Assembly: GCA_016201425.1 (NCBI GenBank)
Contig: JACQCW010000027.1
Coordinates: 1-5,182, forward strand
DNA from: Candidatus Vogelbacteria bacterium
GTDB lineage: Bacteria; Patescibacteria; Paceibacteria; UBA9973; UBA12445
Direction of reading: 5' to 3'
DNA length: 5,182 bases
Shown here: positions 1 to 4,442 of the stretch, piece by piece
How positions within the stretch are numbered: position 1 is the first letter of the stretch
How the letters are laid out: every line of letters starts with the position of its first letter
Program-made: the position numbers and the translations under genes
Notes under the pieces: generated by a model
Seen by the model: the letters and a program-made list of their open reading frames with translations, nothing else
Told to the model about the DNA's origin: nothing
The model's database searches: none

Positions 1-459
1 AATGATGAGGAAGATAGCGAGACTCCTCGCAAGGGGATCACTATGGTTTCGAGCGATAGCGGAGAACTTCTTGAGCCTGTTGTTATGGACCACCTTCAGG
101 ATGTGGTCGACTTCTTTCAGTCACAGATCACCAACTTGAATCAGGACGAGTGGAAAATCTACAGGTTTGATGAGGAAGATGAGGATTATCCGGATGCGTT
201 TATTTTTTGTGCTGTTGATAACAAGACGGGTGAATCGATCGATCTTCCTTATGCAATTCTTCCGAAGGATTCTTTGACCGAGGAAGAGGAGATGGAGATT
301 ATGGCGATTGATCTCATTGTTGAGCCAGATGATGAAGACGAAGAGGACGAAACTTTAGAGACCTCTGCTGAAGATGGTGATGACAACTCCGAAGAGGAGA
401 ATGAGGTAAAGCCGACTAGCACCCTTCCTGCTCCTTATACTGGATATACGGTTCACTAA
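1..459 (+). CDS. Acidic hypothetical protein, 5' end probably outside window
   Basis: Not recognised. The frame is open to the first base of the window and the 14 codons before the first visible ATG (position 43) encode an acidic NDEEDSE-type stretch like the rest of the protein, so the gene probably begins upstream. The alternative is a 138-aa protein starting at 43, preceded by a modest ribosome site AAGGGG (31-36, spacer 6). Counting from that ATG, residues 13-95 look like a small alpha/beta domain: a helix (about 15-32), a strand around W37-F42, an acidic turn, the strand AFIFCAVD (52-59), the segment LPYAILPKDSLT (68-79) and a hydrophobic IMAIDLIVE (86-94). Residues 94-121 form an acidic tail with 18 Asp/Glu in 28 positions, likely disordered, followed by a short Pro/Thr/Tyr end. 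There is no signal peptide or membrane segment in the visible part. A terminator follows at once. The role is unknown; an acidic tail could mediate contact with basic proteins or nucleic-acid-binding proteins, but that is speculation. Confidence 0.65.
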   Translation, partial: NDEEDSETPRKGITMVSSDSGELLEPVVMDHLQDVVDFFQSQITNLNQDEWKIYRFDEEDEDYPDAFIFCAVDNKTGESIDLPYAILPKDSLTEEEEMEIMAIDLIVEPDDEDEEDETLETSAEDGDDNSEEENEVKPTSTLPAPYTGYTVH

Positions 460-471
460 GAACTTCCAAAC

Positions 472-497
472 CCCGACAGAAATGTCGGGCCTTTTAT
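472..497 (+). terminator. Rho-independent terminator after the acidic protein gene
   Basis: A perfect 7-bp stem CCCGACA (472-478) / TGTCGGG (483-489) with a GAAA tetraloop is followed by CCTTTTATTT. It lies 12 nt after the TAA stop. The U-rich side faces +, so it serves the upstream gene. It also sits 30 nt beyond the 3' end of the convergent tRNA-Ala, but on that strand the bases after the hairpin are only weakly T-rich, so two-way action is uncertain. Confidence 0.85.
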
Positions 498-518
498 TTG
501 AGAGTAGTTACTACAGTT

Positions 519-592
519 TGGTGGACCTGGGGAGAATCGGACTCCCGCTTCGGCAATGCGAATGCCGCGTAATACCACTTTACTACAGGCCC
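519..592 (-). tRNA. tRNA-Ala, anticodon CGC
   Basis: A complete cloverleaf can be folded on the - strand. The acceptor GGGCCTG (586-592) pairs with CAGGTCC (523-529) and includes G3:U70, the alanine identity pair. The D-stem GTAA/TTAC closes a loop AGTGGTA holding G18-G19. The anticodon stem CGGCA/TGCCG closes loop TTCGCAT, giving anticodon CGC at 558-560, which reads GCG (Ala). The variable loop has 4 nt and the T-stem is GGGAG/CTCCC. The discriminator is A (522) and CCA is encoded (519-521). The T-loop is TCCGATT, so position 55, almost always U (pseudouridine), is C; the other conserved bases T54, C56, G57 and A58 are present. The gene faces the acidic-protein gene and is divergent from the NTPase-CYTH gene. 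Confidence 0.95.
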
Positions 593-601
593 AATATCTA
601 C

Positions 602-629
602 ATAGTACATTTTGTGGAGCTAAAATCAA
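602..629 (-). promoter_or_regulatory. Probable sigma70-type promoter of tRNA-Ala(CGC)
   Basis: On the - strand, TTGATT (624-629) serves as -35 and TACTAT (602-607) as -10, with a 16-bp spacer. The -10 ends 9 nt before the mature 5' end of the tRNA at 592, which leaves room for a very short leader. Box matches to consensus are 4/6 and 5/6. Confidence 0.55.
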
Positions 630-647
630 TATAGAATTTCGGTTTGT

Positions 648-684
648 TTGACTTTAGTAGTAAAATATTGTAGTCTTGTATAAG
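648..684 (+). promoter_or_regulatory. Possible promoter region of the NTPase-CYTH gene
   Basis: TTGACT (648-653) is a 5/6 match to a -35 box. The best-spaced -10 is TAGTCT (671-676, 17-bp spacer), a weak match. Stronger -10-like boxes TAAAAT (661-666) and TATAAG (679-684) are nearby but poorly spaced from TTGACT, so the exact promoter is unresolved. A promoter is expected here because the only upstream neighbour is a divergent tRNA. Confidence 0.35.
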
Positions 685-748
685 GAATTAGATACCAAGT
701 GAACATTGAAATATGTATCTCGACTTTGTTCGAGGCAAGGAGGTTTTT

Positions 749-1933
749 ATGGATCAGACTCCAATGTTTCCTGTTGATGCGCGTTTTCATTTTGGCCGTG
801 ACTTCAAAATCATTGTAGCTACTGGCGGACCTTGCGGAGGGAAAATTACCCTTTCAAGGAAGGTCATCGACTGGCTCAAGAAAGATTATGGATATTCGGT
901 ATTTTTACTTGAAGAGATTGCCAGTGAACTATTTGATCACGGAATCTTGATCGATCCAGTTAACCACATTCCGAACAAGGACTTTCAGGAAAAGCTTAAG
1001 ATCCCGTACCAACTATTGAAGGAAAATATTTGGGTACAAGGAGCGAGTCTTTCGGCTGATCCAAAAAAGCTGGTGTGGCTCGATCGAAGTGTCCTTGACG
1101 ATGAGCAGTACGCTGGTAAGCCGCTATTCAATCGAGTGCTGTCATCCTATGGGCTTTCTCGAATGGATGTTCGAGATCGACGCAGCGATGCCGTACTACA
1201 TTTTGAAACCGCTGCTGCACTTGGCTCCGAGTTTTATGTGAATAATATAAATCGCACAGAAACATGGGAAAAGGCTCTTGGGCGAGATCTTCTTATTCAA
1301 CATTCGTGGGTTGGTCATCGCCACTGGCGGATGATTCCGGCGATGGTCAATAAAGGCGATAAGCTCGAGCTCTTGAAAAGGCACGTGCTCGCGATTCTTG
1401 GAGAGCCAGAGCCCATTGAGATAGAGCGAAAGTTTCTTGTGGAGGTGACTGATCCAGCCACTCTTTTGGTGCCGAATGCGACCAGTACCATTGAGCAGAT
1501 GTATCTGCTTCCCAATGAGAATGGTGTCAGGTCGCGAATTCGAAAAGTTTCGTGTGGTGCGTCGGCGATGTGCTTCGAAACTGTAAAAACTTTGATCTCA
1601 CAGGGCAAGTACTCTGAAAAGGAAAAAGAGATTAGTCTACAGGAATATCTCTATCTATCAGGTCGCCGAGATCCAAAACGCACTAAGGTCAAAAAGACGC
1701 GGACATGCTTCATTTATAAGCATCAGTACTTCGAGCTCGATAACTTCCTGAAGCCTTACACGAACTTGGCTTTTCTTGAGATCGAACTTCTTAATGAAAA
1801 CGACCCGGTTGACTTACCGCCATTCGTTAAGGTTATTAGGGAGGTTACTGGGATCAACACTTTCAGTAATAGTTCCCTGGCTAATCTCTCGCTTGGGCCA
1901 GCAAGAGCCTTAACTAACGCTGATCTGAAATAA
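749..1933 (+). CDS. NadR/Ttd14-type P-loop NTPase fused to a CYTH domain
   Basis: A two-domain protein of 394 aa. The start at 749 is chosen because AAGGAGG (737-743) lies 5 nt before it; an in-frame ATG at 713 has no ribosome site. Domain 1 (about 19-215) is a P-loop NTPase/kinase-like domain: strand FKIIVATGG, then Walker A G26-GPCG-G31-K32, an EE motif after the second strand (E55-E56), and a Walker B-like strand LVWLDRS (108-114, D112) followed by LDDEQY. Domain 2 (about 221-385) is CYTH: the ExExK signature E224-I-E226-R-K228, arginines R261/R263/R265, FETVK (276-280), the KEKEIS acidic/basic strand (291-296), basic cluster K313-R318, ELD (329-331) and FLEIEL (342-347). CYTH proteins bind triphosphates in a metal-dependent tunnel (adenylate cyclases, thiamine and inorganic triphosphatases). 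The same domain order is known from Ttd14-like proteins. Walker A has I33 where Ser/Thr should coordinate magnesium. Likely cytosolic; substrate unknown. A triphosphate hydrolase or nucleotide sensor is a reasonable guess. Confidence 0.85.
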   Translation: MDQTPMFPVDARFHFGRDFKIIVATGGPCGGKITLSRKVIDWLKKDYGYSVFLLEEIASELFDHGILIDPVNHIPNKDFQEKLKIPYQLLKENIWVQGASLSADPKKLVWLDRSVLDDEQYAGKPLFNRVLSSYGLSRMDVRDRRSDAVLHFETAAALGSEFYVNNINRTETWEKALGRDLLIQHSWVGHRHWRMIPAMVNKGDKLELLKRHVLAILGEPEPIEIERKFLVEVTDPATLLVPNATSTIEQMYLLPNENGVRSRIRKVSCGASAMCFETVKTLISQGKYSEKEKEISLQEYLYLSGRRDPKRTKVKKTRTCFIYKHQYFELDNFLKPYTNLAFLEIELLNENDPVDLPPFVKVIREVTGINTFSNSSLANLSLGPARALTNADLK

Positions 1934-1939
1934 ATTTTT

Positions 1940-1971
1940 ACCCTTCGGTATTATGCCGGAGGGTCTTTTTA
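1940..1971 (+). terminator. Rho-independent terminator after the NTPase-CYTH gene
   Basis: An 11-bp stem ACCCTTCGGTA (1940-1950) / TGCCGGAGGGT (1954-1964), including two G:U wobbles, closes a 3-nt TTA loop and is followed by CTTTTTATAT. It begins 6 nt after the stop codon, so the NTPase-CYTH gene forms a single-gene transcription unit. Confidence 0.9.
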
Positions 1972-2050
1972 TATATTGATTATATGATCATCGTGTGTTA
2001 GTTTGAGAGCAGGTTAAGTAAGTTGAAAAGTGAATAGTACCCAACCGTCT

Positions 2051-2056
2051 GGAGGT
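2051..2056 (+). promoter_or_regulatory. Ribosome binding site fixing the start of the 301-aa protein
   Basis: GGAGGT lies 5 nt before ATG 2062. No convincing -35/-10 pair was found in 1972-2050; TATGAT (1983-1988) inside an ATGATCAT palindrome is the best -10-like box but lacks a partner. Confidence 0.75.
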
Positions 2057-2061
2057 GGCGA

Positions 2062-2967
2062 ATGTCATCAAGGAAAAATAGTAAGAGTAGCAAAGCTAAT
2101 TTAGAGAAAAACAGTGACGAGCTGCCCGTGTCAGTGGGCATTGAAGATCCTCTCAAAGAAGCAATAAGTCTATCGAAAAGAGCGAGTGCCGAAGAAATTG
2201 AAAATTCAGCAGCAGAACGAGAGAAAGTTGCAGACTCTATTGTAGAGCTTGATCAGATGAAAAGTAGTCTCCTTCCGATTGAGCAGGGACTCTTGCCTAT
2301 GATTCAAGCCAAGAAGACTGAAGCGGCCAAGAAAATAAAGCAGTTAGAGGCCCTAAACAAATACAGTCAGTATGCATTGTTTAGCTACGATCCATTTACC
2401 TGGCGGGACGACAAAGGATTTCCGCGACTCGCGGTGTTTAGTTTGAAGTCTCCGAATTTTGAGATTTCGGTTACTAGAAGTTATGATAGTTATTCTGGTC
2501 GAACAGTTTGGAGAAAAAAGATTGTTCCAACCCTTCCCGCTGATTTGCAGAGTTGTTACAAAGATGTTTTTTCGAAATTGAACGAAGTTGCAAGGAAGAA
2601 TGAGAAAAGTGCTAAGGTTCGAGCCACATTTGCTTCTCTCATTCCTGGCTCTGTTCGAGAAGTAATTATTTCTGCGAGTAAGGAATTCAAAGATATTTTT
2701 ATTATTGCTCAGATAGATAGGTGGGATCTGGGTAAAGACGTGAATCCCAAACCTAACCAGAACTCTCTTGTAGTTGGATATGACGGTGTTAACCACTGGT
2801 TGGTGACAGCATTTGATCCAACATCGGTTGATAGCTGCGCCAAGATGTTTGTGGACGTTGCACCGAAATACGATGCAACACTCAGTAAGAAGGGTAAGTC
2901 AGCAAAATCAACCACAGTCGGATCCGCCAAAGAGTCGGGTAAGGCAAAACCGGGCAGGCTGTATTGA
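2062..2967 (+). CDS. Hypothetical protein with N-terminal coiled coil and basic tail
   Basis: 301 aa, not recognised. GGAGGT 5 nt upstream supports the start. Residues 1-20 are Ser/Lys-rich and probably disordered. Residues about 30-100 are helical, with a charged, heptad-like pattern (EAISLSKRASAEEIENS, then EREKVADSIVELDQM and EAAKKIKQLEALN) suggesting a coiled coil or helical hairpin broken at P72 and P79. Residues 104-258 look like a folded alpha/beta domain rich in aromatics: YDPFTWRDD (109-117), RLAVFSLKSPNFEISVTRSYD (122-142), SVREVII (197-203), FKDIFIIAQIDRWDLG (209-224), SLVVGYDGVNHWLVTAFDPT (235-254). Residues 274-301 are a Lys/Ser/Gly tail with net positive charge. There is no signal peptide or membrane helix, so it is likely cytosolic; the basic ends could bind nucleic acid or acidic partners. 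It is flanked by terminators on both sides, so context gives no clue. It is a real gene by ribosome site, length, codon pattern and terminator; its function is open. Confidence 0.85.
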   Translation: MSSRKNSKSSKANLEKNSDELPVSVGIEDPLKEAISLSKRASAEEIENSAAEREKVADSIVELDQMKSSLLPIEQGLLPMIQAKKTEAAKKIKQLEALNKYSQYALFSYDPFTWRDDKGFPRLAVFSLKSPNFEISVTRSYDSYSGRTVWRKKIVPTLPADLQSCYKDVFSKLNEVARKNEKSAKVRATFASLIPGSVREVIISASKEFKDIFIIAQIDRWDLGKDVNPKPNQNSLVVGYDGVNHWLVTAFDPTSVDSCAKMFVDVAPKYDATLSKKGKSAKSTTVGSAKESGKAKPGRLY

Positions 2968-2977
2968 GCCATTTTTC

Positions 2978-3006
2978 AAGGAGGCAGACGCGCCTCCTTT
3001 TCTTTT
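2978..3006 (+). terminator. Rho-independent terminator after the 301-aa protein gene
   Basis: A perfect 8-bp stem AAGGAGGC (2978-2985) / GCCTCCTT (2992-2999) with a 6-nt loop runs into TTTCTTTTT. It starts 11 nt after the TGA stop and separates this gene from the coaB-coaC operon. Confidence 0.9.
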
Positions 3007-3044
3007 TACATAAAGTACAAATGTTGTCGGGACTGTACGACAGA

Positions 3045-3073
3045 TTGATCAAGGAATAGGTCTATGATACTTT
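3045..3073 (+). promoter_or_regulatory. Possible promoter of the coaB-coaC operon
   Basis: TTGATC (3045-3050, 4/6) followed after 17 bp by TACTTT (3068-3073, weak) is one reading. TATGAT (3063-3068) is a better -10 box but has no good -35 at the usual distance. A promoter somewhere in 3007-3080 is expected because a terminator lies just upstream. An imperfect inverted repeat (3025-3042) lies just before it. Confidence 0.35.
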
Positions 3074-3100
3074 GGGATCAGAATGCATGAGAACCTTAAC

Positions 3101-3107
3101 AAGGAGG
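3101..3107 (+). promoter_or_regulatory. Ribosome binding site fixing the coaB start
   Basis: AAGGAGG lies 5 nt before ATG 3113. It rules out the in-frame ATG at 3083, which has no ribosome site and would add ten residues ahead of the conserved MKVLITAG start. Confidence 0.85.
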
Positions 3108-3112
3108 TTAAT

Positions 3113-3847
3113 ATGAAAGTCTTAATTACTGCAGGATCGACTCAGGCTCCGATTGACGAAGTGAGGGCTATTACAAATATTTTTAAGGGAAGAACGGGGA
3201 CACAAATTGCCGAGGATCTTACCTTGCTCCGTTTTTTGCAAGGCAATAAGTATAAGGTTCATCCGGATTACGATCATGGATTTGAGGTAACACTACTTAC
3301 TTCAAACGAAGAGATTTATAAGGTGGCAATGCAAGAATTCTCTTACCTTGTCAGGGTTGAGAGTTATAGAACATTCTCTGAATTGATGGTGGCCATGGAA
3401 CACGAGATTACAACTCAGCATTATGATCTTGTGATTCACTCTTCGGCAGTGAGCGATTACGAAACCAAGGCTGTGTACAGGGTTGTAAGTGGAGCGCCCC
3501 AAACTGGTCTCGTTCTTGAAGAAGTTGATCACGGTGGTAAGATCCCATCAGGACAAAGGATTTTTTTAGAGCTCGATCCTACTGAGAAGATCGTAGACAA
3601 GATTAAGAAGGAGTGGGGATTTAGTGGCACGCTGGTTATGTTTAAACTCCAAAGAGGGATTACAGACGAGGAGCTCATAGAGCGAGCTAAGATTAGCATG
3701 ATTCGTGCCGGGGCAGATTTTATTGTTGCAAACTGTTTGGAGTGGTATCGTGAGAGGGCATATATAATTAGCTCTACTGGTAATTTAAAGATGATTCAGA
3801 GGCATAATCTTACATGGGAAATCTTAGAGGCGGTGAAAAAAGTATGA
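3113..3847 (+). CDS. coaB: Phosphopantothenate-cysteine ligase, standalone type II CoaB
   Basis: Joins 4'-phosphopantothenate and cysteine, using a nucleoside triphosphate, to give 4'-phosphopantothenoylcysteine in coenzyme A synthesis; cytosolic. The 244-aa length and layout match the separate CoaB of streptococci/enterococci rather than the CoaBC fusion. Visible motifs: VLITAGSTQAPIDEVRAITN (3-22) with the conserved nucleotide-site N22; G26-R-T-G29 of the following glycine loop; DLVIHSSAVSDY (105-116); K143-I-x-S, aligned with the catalytic-lysine KI motif; LELDPTEKIVDKIK (152-165); LVMFKL (174-179), usually GFKL; and ADFIVANCL (201-209), usually VAND. The loop after N22 reads IFK where relatives have H-S-S or H-S-T, and about 25 residues separate the SDY motif from K143. 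AAGGAGG 5 nt upstream sets the start. Its stop overlaps the coaC start (ATGA), so the two are likely translationally coupled. Functional assignment is firm at family level; activity is inferred. Confidence 0.9.
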   Translation: MKVLITAGSTQAPIDEVRAITNIFKGRTGTQIAEDLTLLRFLQGNKYKVHPDYDHGFEVTLLTSNEEIYKVAMQEFSYLVRVESYRTFSELMVAMEHEITTQHYDLVIHSSAVSDYETKAVYRVVSGAPQTGLVLEEVDHGGKIPSGQRIFLELDPTEKIVDKIKKEWGFSGTLVMFKLQRGITDEELIERAKISMIRAGADFIVANCLEWYRERAYIISSTGNLKMIQRHNLTWEILEAVKKV

Positions 3848-4392
3848 AAATTGTGCTTGGTGTCACCGGAAGTGTTGCGGCTAAACTTACTCCACGAATG
3901 GTTGAGGATCTTAAGCTTGCTGGTCACGAAGTGCAGGTTGTGGCGACAGAATCGTCGATGTATTTTTGGAAAGAGGCAGATATTGATGTGAGGATCTGGC
4001 GCGACAAAGATGAGTGGTTCGGAGATCTTTATAAAAAGGATCAAGATATTCCCCATATAAGTATTCGTGGTTGGACCGACGCAATAGTTATCGCTCCACT
4101 TTCAGCAAATAGTTTGGCGAAAATGGCCAACGGAATGTCTGATAATCTCCTCACAAGTTTGATACGCGCCTGGGATTTTGCAAAGCCAGTCATCTTGGCT
4201 CCAGCTATGAATACACATATGTGGAATCATCCAGTAACTTCCGAACATTTGACCAAGCTGCGAAGTTGGTACAAGAAGTTGATCATTGTTGATCCCGTGT
4301 CAAAGAGACTTGCATGTGGCGATATCGGTAAGGGAGCCATGGCAGACACCGCAGAAATTATTCGCAGTTTAAAGTATCATGAGTCATATTAA
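3844..4392 (+). CDS. coaC: Phosphopantothenoylcysteine decarboxylase, standalone CoaC
   Basis: An FMN-dependent enzyme of the HFCD flavoprotein family that decarboxylates 4'-phosphopantothenoylcysteine, the CoaB product, to 4'-phosphopantetheine. The 182-aa length is typical for separate CoaC/HAL3-like proteins, which form trimers. Visible: the FMN-binding start IVLGVTGSVAAK (3-14); catalytic H71 in PHISIRGWTD; IAPLSANSLAKMANGMSDNLLT (83-104); the substrate-binding PAMNTHMW (120-127) with N123; and the LACGD-x-G-x-G lid motif (156-164) with C158, the residue expected to re-reduce the enethiolate intermediate. The H71-N123 distance of 52 residues equals that between His90 and Asn142 in plant HAL3a. 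The last motif ends G-A-M where G-R-M is usual. The start ATG 3844 overlaps the coaB TGA by 4 bp; GGTGA (3832-3836) gives a modest ribosome site, and an upstream in-frame ATG at 3814 would intrude far into coaB. The gene order ligase-then-decarboxylase is opposite to the domain order of fused CoaBC. Confidence 0.93.
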   Translation: MKIVLGVTGSVAAKLTPRMVEDLKLAGHEVQVVATESSMYFWKEADIDVRIWRDKDEWFGDLYKKDQDIPHISIRGWTDAIVIAPLSANSLAKMANGMSDNLLTSLIRAWDFAKPVILAPAMNTHMWNHPVTSEHLTKLRSWYKKLIIVDPVSKRLACGDIGKGAMADTAEIIRSLKYHESY

Positions 4393-4402
4393 TAGGACGC
4401 CG

Positions 4403-4426
4403 GCCTACATAAATGTAGGCTTTTTT
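4403..4426 (+). terminator. Rho-independent terminator of the coaB-coaC operon
   Basis: A perfect stem GCCTACA (4403-4409) / TGTAGGC (4414-4420) with a TAAA loop is followed by six T residues. It starts 11 nt after the coaC stop and ends only 17 nt before the HAD gene ATG. Confidence 0.93.
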
Positions 4427-4428
4427 GT

Positions 4429-4434
4429 TATAGT
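4429..4434 (+). promoter_or_regulatory. -10 box of the HAD gene, predicting a leaderless mRNA
   Basis: TATAGT is a 5/6 match to the -10 consensus. It ends 9 nt before ATG 4443, so transcription should begin at or a base or two before the start codon. The matching -35 position (about 4405-4411) falls inside the preceding terminator hairpin and is a poor match. Confidence 0.5.
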
Positions 4435-4442
4435 ATTTGTGC

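Noticed and set aside
713..748. In-frame ATG at 713 as the start of the NTPase-CYTH protein
   Set aside because: It has no ribosome site, while ATG 749 has AAGGAGG at 5 nt and the ribosome site itself would lie inside the longer reading.
1315..1608. Open frame on the - strand inside the NTPase-CYTH gene, and similar ones at 1196-1384, 2353-2796, 2709-2972, 3302-3532 and 3796-4056
   Set aside because: All lie antisense to well-supported genes, lack ribosome sites and show no recognisable domains; they are shadows.
472..3006. Repeated GC-rich hairpins considered as dispersed repeats or CRISPR-like units
   Set aside because: Their stems differ in sequence and each follows a stop codon and precedes a T-run, so they are ordinary terminators.
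2813..3013. Open frame on the + strand overlapping the end of the 301-aa gene
   Set aside because: It runs through the terminator hairpin, has no ribosome site, and lies in another frame of a real gene.
3021..3059. Twelve-codon frame ATG...TAG upstream of coaB, considered as a leader peptide
   Set aside because: It lacks a ribosome site, probably lies upstream of the transcription start, and shows no attenuator-like codon run.
3083..3112. In-frame ATG at 3083 as the coaB start
   Set aside because: AAGGAGG lies 5 nt before ATG 3113, and the family begins at MKVLITAG.
2968..3112. Riboswitch in the coaB leader
   Set aside because: Beyond the terminator and a short inverted repeat the leader is too short and shows no known aptamer core.
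3814..3843. In-frame ATG at 3814 as the coaC start
   Set aside because: It would overlap coaB by 34 bp and add residues before the conserved FMN-binding start; ATG 3844 gives the common ATGA overlap.
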